Source: Aquabacterium sp. NJ1 (GTDB lineage: Bacteria > Pseudomonadota > Gammaproteobacteria > Burkholderiales > Burkholderiaceae_C). From it: a DNA stretch of 64,000 nucleotides. The stretch lies in the NCBI RefSeq assembly GCF_000768065.1, contig NZ_JRKM01000001.1:1302001-1366000 (forward strand). The letters run 5' to 3'. Shown in pieces: positions 1-8,906 of this stretch (position 1 is its first letter; every line of letters begins with the position of its first letter). The position numbers and the translations under genes are program-made. The notes beneath the pieces are model-generated. The model was not told the DNA's origin, did no database searches, and worked only from the letters and a program-made list of their open reading frames with translations.

Positions 1-2216
1 AGCGGCTCAGGTGGCGGTGGCGGCACGGGCGGTGGCACGGGCTCAGGCGGCACGCTCACCCCCATCCACAGCATCCAGGGCAATGGCAATACCAGCCCGT
101 TCGTGGGCCAGACGGTCAGCACCAGCGGAGTGGTCACCAAGGTGAACAACAACGGCTTCTTCCTGCAAGACCCCAACCCCGACAGCGACCCCAGCACCTC
201 CGAAGGCCTCTTCGTTTTCACCAGCACGGCCCCGACCGTGTCGGTGGGCCAGGCCATCACCCTGAGCGGCAAGGTCGCCGAGTTCAACACGGGCGCGGCC
301 ACCAACACGCTGACGACCAGCCACACTGTCACCGAGCTCGCTTCACCCACCAACATCACGGTGGTGAGCAGCGGCAACAGCATCGCGCCGACGGTCATCA
401 CCCTGCCCGCCACCGAGGCCCAGCTGGAGGCCCTGGAAGGCATGCTGGTGACGATCAACACGCAGCTCACGGCTTCGCAGAACTACTTCCTGGGCCGTTA
501 TGGCCAGGTCACGCTGGCCGCCAACGGTCGCCTTGAAAAGCCCACCAACAAGTTCCGCCCCGGCACCGTGGACGCCATCAACATGGCATCCACGGTGCCC
601 AGCGCCAGATCCTGCTGGACGATGGCAGCTCGCTGCAAAACCCCAACCCCACGCCTTACATCGGCGCCGACAACACCCTGCGTGCCGGCGACACCATCGA
701 CAGCATCACCGGCGTGATCGACTACGGCCTGAGCACCAGCAGCAATGCCGGTCTGGCCAGCTACAAGATCCACCCGACCACGGCGGTGGCCTTCTCGCGC
801 GTCAACCAGCGCAGCGCGCAACCCGCCGATGTGGGTGGCAATCTGCGCATTGCCAGCGCCAACCTGCTGAACTTCTTCACCACCTTCAGCGACGGCAACA
901 CGGCCAGTGGCCAGAGCGGCCAGGGCTGCGCGCCCTCGGGCACCACGGCGGACTGCCGCGGCGCGGACTCCGCCGCCGAATTCACCCGCCAGCGCACCAA
1001 GCTGATTGCCGAGCTCGCGGCCATGAACGCCGATGTCGTCGGCCTGATGGAGCTGCAGAACAACGCCGCGGCCGTGCAGAACCTGGTGGACGGCCTCAAC
1101 AGCGTGATGGGCGCCAACACCTATGCCGTGGTGCCGGACCCGGCCAGCGGCGTGGGCTCGGACGCCATCAAGGTGGGCCTCATCTACAAGCTGGCCAAGG
1201 TCAGTCGCGTGGGCGCCTCGCTGAGCGACACGGACCCTGCGCACAAGCGCCCTTCCGTGGCCCAGACCTTTGCCGCACTCAACGGTGAGCAGTTCGCCGT
1301 GGTGGTCAACCACTTCAAGTCCAAGGGCAGCTGCCCCACGACCGCCGCCAACCTCGACCCGGATCAGGACCAGGGTGATGGCCAGGGCTGCTTCAACGCC
1401 ACCCGCGTGGCCGAAGCCACAGCCATCCAGACCTTCGTGGCCAACCTGCAGACCAGCACGGGCAACACCCGCGTCGTGCTGCTGGGCGACTTCAACGCCT
1501 ACAGCCAGGAAGATCCGATCTACAAGCTGACCAGCAATGGCTACACCGACCTGGCCGCCCGCTTCAGCGCCCAGCCCTACTCGTACGTGTTCGACGGCGA
1601 AGCCGGTGCCATCGACCACGCCGTGGCCACCTCCGCCTTCAACAGCCTGGTCACCGGCGCCATCGAATGGCACGTCAATGCCGACGAGCCCTTCGTGATC
1701 GACTACAACCTGGAGTTCAAGCAACCCGCCTGCGCCGCTTGTGGCCTGGATTACTACACCGCCACGCCCTACCGCTCGTCTGACCACGACCCGCTGCTGA
1801 TCGGCCTGAATCTGGTCCACGTCATCAACGGCAGCTCGCGCAGCGAGACCATCGTGGGCACACCGGGTGACGACCGCATCACCGGTGGCGCCGGTGCCGA
1901 CGTGATCACGGGTGGCGCAGGCCGCGACGTGTTCGTCTACACCAGCCTGCGCGATGCGCTGGACACCATCACCGACTTCACGCCCGGTGAAGACCGCATC
2001 GACCTCGGCACCTTGACGGCCTCCCTGCGCGCCACGGCAGGCTCTGCCACCGACCTCATCGCCACGGGCTTCATCCAGCTGGTCGACACCAGCGCCGGCC
2101 TGGAGATCCAGGTCGACAGCGACGGCTACGCAGGCCCGGCCGCAGCCCGCACGCTGGTGCGCCTGCAAGGCGTGACACGCAGCCAGCTGCAAGCCTCGCG
2201 CGACCTGATCCAGTAA
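1..2216 (+). pseudogene. ExeM/NucH-family extracellular endonuclease, 5' end outside window, frameshifted
   Basis: The frame is open from base 1 (a Gly/Ser/Thr-rich linker followed by an OB-fold-like region with GFFLQDP) and encodes the protein until about base 590. From about base 594 the family sequence continues in another frame with QILLDDGSS and NPNPTPYIGADNTLRAGD, down to the stop at 2214-2216. The second half is an endonuclease/exonuclease/phosphatase domain with LMELQNN, LLGDFNAYS and SSDHDPLL, which supply metal-binding and catalytic residues. It ends with RTX-like GDDRITGGAGAD repeats and an ITDFTPGEDRIDL segment, as in type I secreted proteins. Family members are secreted nucleases that degrade extracellular DNA. 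Joining the frames needs one added base (or two removed), exactly at a 17-bp hairpin. This is either a real mutation or a sequencing error, so the gene may be intact in the organism. Confidence 0.8.
562..599. repeat. Near-perfect 17-bp inverted repeat at the frameshift
   Basis: Arms 562-578 and 583-599 are reverse complements at 16 of 17 positions, with the 4-base loop CAAC between them. The hairpin lies inside the nuclease gene, and the change from reading frame 1 to frame 3 falls in its right arm. There is no T-run, so it is not a terminator. Confidence 0.85.
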
Positions 2217-2251
2217 GCACCAGCCCTCATCAACTTGAACGGATGTTTCCC

Positions 2252-3016
2252 ATGAAGTTCACCACACGCACCACCCTGGCCTTGGCCGCCTTGTCGATGG
2301 GCGCACAGGCTCACGCAGCCGATCTGCAAAACAGCAGCTTCACGCAGGGCCTGAACCACTGGCAAAGTGCAGGCGATGTCTCCACGCAAAGCGGCACCGT
2401 GCTGGGCATCAACCTCGGTGCGGCCCCCGTGGCCGTGCTGGGCACTGCCTCCACCGCTTATGACGACGACGCCCCCGCTCTGGCTGGCAGCTACAACCTG
2501 TCGGGCCTGGACCCGATCGAGACCGCGCCCGCCCAAGGCCTGGAAAGCTGGCTGAGCCTGCCTGCGCAAGCCCTGGGCAGCAACGCCTACGAAGGCTCGG
2601 CCATCTCGCAAACCTTTGACATCAGCGCCGGCTCGCAGCTGTCGTTCGACTGGCGCTTGCTGACCCGCGACAACGGCAGCAACCAGGGCGAGCCCGATGC
2701 TGCCTGGCTGAGCTGGAACCAGGGCGGCCAGGTGCAGTTGATCGCACTGGGCAACGCGGGCAGCAGCGCGCTGCAAGCGGGCACGGGCGGCTGGTTGGAC
2801 ACGGGCCTGCAGCACGCCAGCTACACCGCCCAACAAGCTGGCACGCTGACCTTGTCCTGGGTGCTCGCCGACGTCAACAGCTTCAGCAACACCAGCTTGC
2901 TGACCCTGGAGAACGTCGCCGTAACACCCAGCGTGCCCGAGCCCGCCGGCATCGCGCTGGTGCTGACCGGCCTGGTCATGCTGGCACGCGCCAGCCGCCG
3001 CACGCACCAAAGCTGA
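2252..3016 (+). CDS. PEP-CTERM sorting domain protein (exported)
   Basis: This is a protein of about 254 residues with a typical signal peptide (MKFTTRTTLALAALSMGAQAHA, cleavage after AHA) and a C-terminal PEP-CTERM tag: VPEPAG, a hydrophobic stretch and a final RASRRTHQS basic tail. PEP-CTERM proteins are processed by an exosortase, which is not in this window. The middle part is rich in Asn, Ser and Gly, contains an NxSFTQGLNHW motif like carbohydrate-binding jelly-roll modules, and has no visible catalytic motif. An alternative ATG lies 9 bases upstream; the inner ATG is preferred because it gives the standard Lys-containing signal peptide. A strong ribosome binding site is not visible for either. 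It starts 35 bases after the nuclease gene and may be co-transcribed with it. Confidence 0.8.
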   Translation: MKFTTRTTLALAALSMGAQAHAADLQNSSFTQGLNHWQSAGDVSTQSGTVLGINLGAAPVAVLGTASTAYDDDAPALAGSYNLSGLDPIETAPAQGLESWLSLPAQALGSNAYEGSAISQTFDISAGSQLSFDWRLLTRDNGSNQGEPDAAWLSWNQGGQVQLIALGNAGSSALQAGTGGWLDTGLQHASYTAQQAGTLTLSWVLADVNSFSNTSLLTLENVAVTPSVPEPAGIALVLTGLVMLARASRRTHQS

Positions 3017-3025
3017 CGACGCAAG

Positions 3026-3081
3026 CACCACCTTGTTGCCCCATGCCGCATGACGTTTCATGACATGGCATCAAGGTGGTG
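3026..3081. repeat. Imperfect palindrome downstream of the PEP-CTERM gene
   Basis: CACCACCTTG (3026-3035) is repeated exactly inverted at 3072-3081. The 36-base spacer can fold further (ATGCC/GGCAT and CATGA/TCATG around CGTT), giving one long imperfect hairpin of 56 bases. There is no T-run on either side. It may act as a transcript-end or mRNA-stabilising structure; function unknown. Confidence 0.5.
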
Positions 3082-3232
3082 AAAGCCCCAATCCAGCGCG
3101 TGGCCTGGCACCCACAACAGGCCCCCTTCATGGGGTCAATCCTCTGTCATCGCTGGCCCGCAAAATGCATGATGAAACAGGTGGCCGAACGCAACACAAC
3201 AACAAGTCGGGTGGCCATGAAGTGGAGACCGC

Positions 3233-3451
3233 ATGCGCGCGCTGATGAACCTTGCCATTGAACCTGCCCTACGTGTTTTTGAAGTCTCGACCCTGGTCGT
3301 GATCACCCCGTCTCAGCAGGCCGTCAAGCGCGTTCTCAAGGTGCTGGCTGACACGCCCGTGGGCGCCATCCAGATCGTGCGGGATCGTTACCCCAAGTCC
3401 CGCTCGCACGAAGTGCTGTCCTGCCATCTGCTGGATGCCCAGGCCGCATGA
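3233..3451 (+). CDS. Small hypothetical protein (72 aa), doubtful
   Basis: The ORF begins MRALMNLAIEPALRVFEVSTL and ends SCHLLDAQAA; no family is recognised. A GGAG sits 5 bases before the ATG, which favours translation. The composition (Val/Leu-rich with evenly spaced Arg/Lys) is more protein-like than the overlapping antisense frame. If it is not real, the stretch 3017-3625 is non-coding and holds only the palindrome at 3026-3081. Confidence 0.35.
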   Translation: MRALMNLAIEPALRVFEVSTLVVITPSQQAVKRVLKVLADTPVGAIQIVRDRYPKSRSHEVLSCHLLDAQAA

Positions 3452-3625
3452 CAAGCCGCTGAAGGCCATTGAATAGCCCCACGGGATGGACTTCGTTACA
3501 GCGCGATTGACAGCAAGGCCACGCTGTCAGATCCTTGTGTAAGCAGTACCAGGGCTCGCACGACCACGCCTGCATGAAGCTTGGCGCCATGAGCCAAGTC
3601 CTTTGTCCTTGCGTGGGGTCGAGAC

Positions 3626-4840
3626 ATGCCACCTTCACCTGCCGAGCCGGGCTGCAGCCTGGCCAGCCGTTATCGCGACATCCGCGCCACCAGCGAGGCC
3701 TTGTGCGCGCCGCTGGCCGTGGAAGACCATGTGCCCCAGCCCGCGGCCCATGTCAGCCCGCCGAAATGGCATCTGGCCCACACCACCTGGTTCTTTGAAA
3801 CCTTTGTGCTGCCCAGGCTCGCCCCTGAGCAAGCGCCCTGGCACCCGCTTTACGGCTACCTGTTCAACAGCTATTACGAGACCATCGGCCAGCGCGTGCA
3901 ACGCCACCAGCGTGGCACCCTGAGCCGCCCCACGGTCGACGAGATCCTGGCTTACCGGCGCCACATTGACGAATGCATGCTGGGCTGGCTGGCACGCGAG
4001 CCGGACGAATCCGTATGCGCCCTGATCGAGCTGGGCCTGCAGCATGAACAGCAACACCAGGAGCTGCTGCTCACCGACATCAAGGCCATCCTGGGCGGCA
4101 ACCCTTTGCAGCCCGCCTACGCCCACGGCAGCGTCGCCACCTGGGACACGGCACGCGAGCATGTGCCCATGCCATCGGCCACCCGCCAGCGCTGGCTGGA
4201 CATCGACGGCGGCCTGCACGAGGTGGGGCACCAGGGCCCGGGCTTCGCCTTCGACAACGAAGGGGCCAGGCATGTGCAATACCTGCGGCCCTTCCAGATC
4301 CAGCAAAGCCTGGTCAGCAATGGCGACTACCTGCGCTTCATGGCCGACCAGGGCTACCAGCGCCACGAACTCTGGCACGCAGAAGGGTGGGACTGGCTGC
4401 AGGCCGAAGGCATCGAAGCGCCCCTGTACTGGTCGCGTGACGAGCGCTCGCCCACGGGGTGGTTGCACTACACCTTGCATGGCCCCCAGCCCGTGCCACC
4501 CGATGCGCCCGTCACCCACCTCAGCCACTACGAAGCCCATGCCTTCGCACAATGGGCAGGTTGCCGGCTGCCCACCGAGTTCGAATGGGAAGCCGCGCAC
4601 AGCCAACTGACATGGGGGCAACGCTGGGAATGGACGGCCAGCGCCTACCTGCCCTACCCCGGCTTTCACAAAGCCGCCGGCGCCGTGGGCGAATACAACG
4701 GCAAGTTCATGGCCAACCAGATGGTGCTGCGCGGCAGCTCGTTTGCCACGCCACCGGGCCACGCCCGCGCCACCTACCGCAACTTCTTTCACCCACCGCT
4801 GCGCTGGCAATACACCGGCGTGCGCCTGGCTCGCGACTGA
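3626..4840 (+). CDS. egtB: Ergothioneine biosynthesis protein EgtB (iron-dependent sulfoxide synthase)
   Basis: EgtB couples the trimethylhistidine betaine hercynine to a thiol (gamma-glutamylcysteine or cysteine) with oxygen and non-haem iron. The 404-residue length fits proteobacterial EgtB. An N-terminal DinB-like four-helix domain (about residues 15-150) carries the expected three-histidine iron site: His52 in KWHLAHTTWFFET and His140/His144 in QHEQQHQE. The C-terminal half is the formylglycine-generating-enzyme/C-type-lectin fold (FQIQQSLVSNGDY, GCRLPTEFEWEAA, NGKFMANQMVLRGSS, YRNFFHP, TGVRLARD). The methyltransferase partner egtD follows 27 bases later, so the two probably form an operon. 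The start is uncertain because only a weak GGGG/GAG stretch precedes this ATG. Confidence 0.93.
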   Translation: MPPSPAEPGCSLASRYRDIRATSEALCAPLAVEDHVPQPAAHVSPPKWHLAHTTWFFETFVLPRLAPEQAPWHPLYGYLFNSYYETIGQRVQRHQRGTLSRPTVDEILAYRRHIDECMLGWLAREPDESVCALIELGLQHEQQHQELLLTDIKAILGGNPLQPAYAHGSVATWDTAREHVPMPSATRQRWLDIDGGLHEVGHQGPGFAFDNEGARHVQYLRPFQIQQSLVSNGDYLRFMADQGYQRHELWHAEGWDWLQAEGIEAPLYWSRDERSPTGWLHYTLHGPQPVPPDAPVTHLSHYEAHAFAQWAGCRLPTEFEWEAAHSQLTWGQRWEWTASAYLPYPGFHKAAGAVGEYNGKFMANQMVLRGSSFATPPGHARATYRNFFHPPLRWQYTGVRLARD

Positions 4841-4867
4841 ACACGCGCACCCGGAAGGCCCCACACC

Positions 4868-5824
4868 ATGTCGAACGCCCCTTTGCTGAACGAGCTGTCG
4901 CAACGCGCCCTGGCGGGCTTGAGGCAAACGCCCAAGTGCCTGCCCTCCATGTACTTCTACGACGACGAAGGCTCGCGCCTGTTCCAGCGCATCATGCGCC
5001 TGCCCGGCTACTACCTGACCGAGGCCGAACACGAGATCCTGGCGCAGCAATGGCCCAAGCTGCTGGACGCCTTCACACCCGATGGCCGGCCCTTCAAGCT
5101 GATCGAGCTGGGCAGCGGCGATGGCAGCAAGACACTCGCGCTGTGCACCGCCTTCCTCAAGGCCAGGGCCAGCTTCAGCTATGTGCCGGTCGACATCTCG
5201 GCCCACGCCCTCAACAGCCTGCTCAAGGCCTTTGAGCACAACCTGCCCAGCCTGCGGGTGCACCCACGAATGGGCGACTACTTCTCAGGCTGGCAGCAGC
5301 CCGAGCACGGCCAACGCCAGATCGTGATGTTCATGGGCAGCAACCTGGGCAACCTGACGCTGGACGAGGCCCTCACCTTCTTGCGGCAGATACGCGGCCA
5401 CCTGAGGCCAGGCGACGGCTTGCTGCTGGGCCTGGACCTGATGAAGAACCCGCACACGCTGCTGGCGGCCTACAACGACCCGGAGGGCGTGACCGCCGCC
5501 TTCAACCTGAACCTGCTGCGACGACTCAATCGCGAACTGGGCATGAACTTCCAGCTGGAACGCTTCAGCCACTATGCCTGCTACTCCCCGCTGGACGGCG
5601 CGGCGCGCAGCTTCCTGGTCAGCCTGGACAAACAGACCGTGCGCAGCACCCGCCTTGACCTGCAGCTCCAGTTCGAGGCCGGCGAGACCATCTACACCGA
5701 GCAATCACAAAAATACAGCCCCGCCATGATCCGGCAACTGGCACAAGACAGCGGCTTTGCGTCAGCGCTGCACCTGCAGGACCAGCAAGGCCGTTATGGC
5801 GTGAGCTTCTGGCAAGCCTTGTAG
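4868..5824 (+). CDS. egtD: L-histidine N-alpha-methyltransferase EgtD
   Basis: EgtD transfers three methyl groups from S-adenosylmethionine to histidine, giving hercynine, the substrate of EgtB. The 318-residue protein shows the family's features: PKCLPSMYFYDDEGSRLFQ near the N terminus, the SAM-binding loop LIELGSGDGSKT (about residues 79-90), PVDIS, MFMGSNLGNLT, and a histidine-binding C-terminal part ending YGVSFWQAL. It lies directly after egtB on the same strand, which fits a two-gene ergothioneine unit. No gamma-glutamyl-cysteine or hydrolase gene (egtA/egtC) is nearby, which is usual for proteobacteria. A 67-base gap separates it from lemA. Confidence 0.95.
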   Translation: MSNAPLLNELSQRALAGLRQTPKCLPSMYFYDDEGSRLFQRIMRLPGYYLTEAEHEILAQQWPKLLDAFTPDGRPFKLIELGSGDGSKTLALCTAFLKARASFSYVPVDISAHALNSLLKAFEHNLPSLRVHPRMGDYFSGWQQPEHGQRQIVMFMGSNLGNLTLDEALTFLRQIRGHLRPGDGLLLGLDLMKNPHTLLAAYNDPEGVTAAFNLNLLRRLNRELGMNFQLERFSHYACYSPLDGAARSFLVSLDKQTVRSTRLDLQLQFEAGETIYTEQSQKYSPAMIRQLAQDSGFASALHLQDQQGRYGVSFWQAL

Positions 5825-5891
5825 CGCGGTGAATCGCCCCAAAATGGCCTAAGCTAGGCACTTGAACTGCCTTGCCTGAAAGGTCCACCGA

Positions 5892-6512
5892 ATGACTGCT
5901 GCCCCGCTCTCCCTGCTTCGTCGCCTGGCCGCGCCCGCCAGCGCCGCCGTGCTGGCCCTGTCTCTGACCGGTTGCGGCTACAACGACTTCCAACGCCTGG
6001 ACGAACAGACCCAATCGGCCTGGTCCGAGGTGCTCAACCAGTACCAGCGCCGCTCCGACCTCATCCCCAACATCGTGGCCACCGTCAAGGGCGAAGCCGC
6101 CTTCGAGCAAGACACGCTGACCAAGGTGGTCGAGGCCCGCGCCAAGGCCACCAGCATCCAGGCCACCCCCGAGTTGGTCAACAACCCCGAGGCCTTCAAC
6201 AAGTTCCAGCAGGCCCAGGGCGAGCTGTCTGGCGCCTTGTCGCGCCTGCTCGTGGTCAGCGAGAACTACCCCAGCCTCAAGGCCAACCAGGGCTTCCAGG
6301 ATCTGCGCGTGCAGCTTGAAGGCACCGAGAACCGCATCACCGTGGCCCGCAACCGCTACATCAAGTCGGTGCAGGACTACAACGTGCTGGCCCGCAGCTT
6401 CCCCTCCAACCTGACGGCCATGGTCTTCAGCTACCACGTCAAGCCCAACTTCACGGTGCAGAACGAAGCCCAGATCTCGACACCGCCCACTGTGGACTTC
6501 AACAAGAAGTAA
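5892..6512 (+). CDS. lemA: LemA family lipoprotein
   Basis: The 206-residue protein has a lipoprotein signal peptide with lipobox LTGC (Cys at about residue 28), so it is probably membrane-anchored on the periplasmic side. It then shows the LemA helical domain: YNDFQRLDEQTQSAWSEVLNQYQRR, DLIPNIVATVKG, NRITVARNRYIKSVQDYN and a C-terminal FPSNLTAM segment. The function of LemA proteins is not settled. Two genes for TPM-domain proteins follow with gaps of 9 and 10 bases, a conserved arrangement that suggests one operon and a shared envelope function. Confidence 0.93.
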   Translation: MTAAPLSLLRRLAAPASAAVLALSLTGCGYNDFQRLDEQTQSAWSEVLNQYQRRSDLIPNIVATVKGEAAFEQDTLTKVVEARAKATSIQATPELVNNPEAFNKFQQAQGELSGALSRLLVVSENYPSLKANQGFQDLRVQLEGTENRITVARNRYIKSVQDYNVLARSFPSNLTAMVFSYHVKPNFTVQNEAQISTPPTVDFNKK

Positions 6513-6521
6513 GGCCCCCGC

Positions 6522-7481
6522 GTGCACACCCGCGCAGCACGGCAGCAGCCAGCCCGCATCGGGTGGCGTTCGGCATGGCTGAAGCTGTGCACGTGGCTGA
6601 TATGCAGCGTGATCGGCGGCCTGATCGGCCTGCCCCCCTCGGCAGCCCTGGCGGCAGACACCCCCGGTGACGTGCTGCCCGTGCCGCCGCTGAGCGGCCA
6701 CGTGATCGACCAGAGCCAGACCCTCAGCCCCGATCAACAACAAGCCCTCGAGCGCAAGCTCGCCGCCTTCGAGCAGGCCCGAGGCACGCAGATGGTCGTG
6801 CTGTTGGTGGCCAGCACCTTGCCCGAGGACATCGCCGCCTATGCGCAACGGGTGGGTGACACCTGGAAGATCGGCCGCCGCGATGTGGGCGATGGCCTGC
6901 TGATCGTGGTGGCCAAACAGGACCGGCGCATCCGCATCGAGGTGGCCAAGACGCTGGAAGGCGCCGTGCCCGATCTGGCTGCCAGCCAGATCATCGAACG
7001 GGCCATCAAACCGGCTTTCAAGGCGGGTGACTATGCCGGTGGGCTCAACCTGGGTGTTGATCAGTTGATCGCCCGCATTCAAGGCGAGAACCTGCCCTTG
7101 CCCGATGCCCGACCCGCCAACTCGCGCAGCCACAACGAGGGCTTCCAGTTCAATGACCTGCTGGTCTTCGGCCTGATCGGCGTGCCCATCGTGTTCGGGG
7201 TGCTCAGCAGCATCCTGGGCCGCAAAGGCGGCGCACTGGCCACCGGCCTGGTCACGGGTGGTCTGGTCTGGCTGGTCACCACCAGCCTGTTCATCGCGCT
7301 GGCGGCCTGGGTCGCCGCATCGCTGTTCGCACTGGCCTTTGGCACGGGCGGCCGTGGCGGCCCCGGCGGCTGGGGTGGGCCACCGATGGGCGGTGGCTGG
7401 GGCGGCGGTGGTGGCGGCGGCGGCTGGTCATCCGGTGGGGGTGGTGACTTTGGCGGCGGCGGCGCCTCCGGCAACTGGTGA
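6522..7481 (+). CDS. TPM (YgcG-like) domain membrane protein
   Basis: Translation starts at a GTG. A long signal/membrane segment (about residues 20-45) precedes the TPM domain (about 55-190), recognisable by VIDQSQTLSPDQQQALERKL, GTQMVVLLV, WKIGRRDVGDGLLIVV and RRIRIEVAKTLEGAVPD. One or two transmembrane helices follow (about residues 210-275), and the tail is almost pure Gly/Trp/Ser, ending SGGGGDFGGGGASGNW, typical of YgcG-type proteins. TPM domains occur in photosystem II repair proteins and in many bacterial envelope proteins; the biochemical activity is not known for this branch. It lies between lemA and a second TPM gene. Confidence 0.9.
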   Translation: MHTRAARQQPARIGWRSAWLKLCTWLICSVIGGLIGLPPSAALAADTPGDVLPVPPLSGHVIDQSQTLSPDQQQALERKLAAFEQARGTQMVVLLVASTLPEDIAAYAQRVGDTWKIGRRDVGDGLLIVVAKQDRRIRIEVAKTLEGAVPDLAASQIIERAIKPAFKAGDYAGGLNLGVDQLIARIQGENLPLPDARPANSRSHNEGFQFNDLLVFGLIGVPIVFGVLSSILGRKGGALATGLVTGGLVWLVTTSLFIALAAWVAASLFALAFGTGGRGGPGGWGGPPMGGGWGGGGGGGGWSSGGGGDFGGGGASGNW

Positions 7482-7491
7482 GGCGGCAAAC

Positions 7492-7995
7492 ATGAACACA
7501 TTGGCACGCTGGGCACGCCACATCTGGCTGGACGCCGCAGACACCCGACGCCTGCTGGGTGCGGCCGGCTTGCAGCGGCTGGAGCAAGCCGTGCGCGACA
7601 GCGAAGCCCGCCACATGGGCGAGTTGCGCGTGTGCGTGGAAGCCGGGCTCAGTGCAGGGGCCTTGTGGCGCGGCATCTCTTCGCGAGCGCGCGCCATCGA
7701 GCTGTTCAGCCAGCTCCGGGTCTGGGACACCGAGCACAACAACGGCGTGCTCATCTACCTGCTGCTGGCCGAACGCCGCATCGAAATCCTGGCCGACCGG
7801 GGCCTGCACATCCGCACCGACAGTGCGGTGTGGCACGGCATCACGCAGCAACTCTCGGCCTCGCTGCAAAGTGGCCAGTACGAAGCCGGTCTGACCCAGG
7901 CCATCACCGCGGTCAGCGAGCTGCTGCGCCAGCACTTCCCGCTGTCAGGCCGGCCCAATCCCAATGAGTTGCCGGATGCCGTCGTGCTGATCTGA
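7492..7995 (+). CDS. TPM domain protein, cytoplasmic form
   Basis: The 167-residue protein starts at ATG 10 bases after the preceding gene. The frame is open further upstream, but that part lies inside the previous gene and is rejected. It has no signal peptide. TPM features are ELRVCVEAGLS, ARAIELFSQLRVWDTEHNNGVLIYLLLAERRIEILADRGL and an alpha-helical end with QYEAGLTQAITAVSELLRQHFP. It is the third member of the lemA-TPM-TPM run. A small hairpin with a short T-run follows the stop. Confidence 0.9.
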   Translation: MNTLARWARHIWLDAADTRRLLGAAGLQRLEQAVRDSEARHMGELRVCVEAGLSAGALWRGISSRARAIELFSQLRVWDTEHNNGVLIYLLLAERRIEILADRGLHIRTDSAVWHGITQQLSASLQSGQYEAGLTQAITAVSELLRQHFPLSGRPNPNELPDAVVLI

Positions 7996-8038
7996 TGCCA
8001 CAGGGCATCCAGGCACGGGATTGACCGAACGCGGCATG

Positions 8039-8060
8039 CCCGCCGAAACTGGGCGGGTTT
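8039..8060 (+). terminator. Possible intrinsic terminator after the lemA-TPM operon
   Basis: CCCGCC (8039-8044) pairs with GGCGGG (8052-8057) around a 7-base loop and is followed by TTT. The stem is only six pairs and the T-run is short, so it is a weak candidate. Confidence 0.45.
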
Positions 8061-8085
8061 CCATAACGACACAGGGACTTTCTCC

Positions 8086-8844
8086 ATGAAGATGAACACG
8101 TTCGTTCGTGCCAGCGTTCTGGCCGCGTCGGTGGCCGCCACCCAGGCCGCCTCGGCCGCCCCCGTGAACTACACGTTCTCCACCCGAGCCCAAGCCTTGG
8201 GCAACGCCGACCTGATCGCCCTGCTGGGCAGCAACAGCCAGGTCAGCGGGCAGTTCACCTATGACAACTCGGCCCCCTACTTCGGCAACTCGGCCGAGCT
8301 CGGGTTCGAAGGTAATGCGGCCATTTACGTCGGCGACGCCCTGACACCACGCGCGCTGTCTCCCATCAGCGGCACCGTGGCGGGCCACACCTTTTCGGAT
8401 GTCGTTGGCGCGGTCAGCGTCTCCAACGATCTTGCGGCGCCCTCCCCCTTCAAGGATGCGCTGATGTTCTCGGCGGACCCCAGCCCCAAAGCGGGCTCGA
8501 ACACCCTGCCGACCGACTATCCCCGTCAGCTTGCCGGTTTCGACATCGGCGACTACCGCCTCGTCAACGTCCGGCTGTTCTGGGTCAGCGGCCTGGGTGG
8601 TGCGGCCGACTTTCTGGCCAGCACGGACCTGCCTGCCGCATTGCCCACGCTGACCGGTCGACTGGCCCTGGACTTCGTGCGCATCAGCGACCCGCTCAAC
8701 ACCGCCAACACCCCCTTCTACAACAATTCGGTCTTCTTTGAAGGGATGGCCGTGCAGGCCACGGCGGTGCCCGAACCGGCGACAACCGTGTTGATGGCAA
8801 TGGGGCTGCTGGCCCTTGCCAGCACACACACACGTCGCCGCTGA
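8086..8844 (+). CDS. PEP-CTERM sorting domain protein (exported)
   Basis: The 252-residue protein has a signal peptide (MKMNTFVRASVLAASVAATQAASA) and ends in VPEPATTVLMAMGLLALA followed by STHTRRR, a clear PEP-CTERM tag for exosortase processing. The mature part begins with NYTFSTRAQALGNADLIALLG and SQVSGQFTYDNSAP, a beta-rich pattern common in PEP-CTERM proteins of unknown role. An AGGGA lies 9 bases before the ATG. No enzyme motif is visible. Confidence 0.85.
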   Translation: MKMNTFVRASVLAASVAATQAASAAPVNYTFSTRAQALGNADLIALLGSNSQVSGQFTYDNSAPYFGNSAELGFEGNAAIYVGDALTPRALSPISGTVAGHTFSDVVGAVSVSNDLAAPSPFKDALMFSADPSPKAGSNTLPTDYPRQLAGFDIGDYRLVNVRLFWVSGLGGAADFLASTDLPAALPTLTGRLALDFVRISDPLNTANTPFYNNSVFFEGMAVQATAVPEPATTVLMAMGLLALASTHTRRR

Positions 8845-8906
8845 GTCGATGCGAGGCGCGGGCCTTGTGTCATGATCTTTCTCCTGACCACGCCCAGGAG
8901 CCCAGC

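Noticed and set aside
561..620. Programmed ribosomal frameshifting in the nuclease gene
   Set aside because: No slippery heptamer precedes the hairpin, and the hairpin contains the shift itself rather than following it; a mutation or sequencing error is simpler.
498..2192. Long open reading frame on the minus strand (564 codons) opposite the nuclease gene
   Set aside because: It is a GC-rich mirror frame: the composition is Ala/Gly/His/Val-rich without domains, and the plus strand carries the recognisable nuclease. The same applies to 3635-5263, 14034-15389, 45171-47198 and similar long mirror frames.
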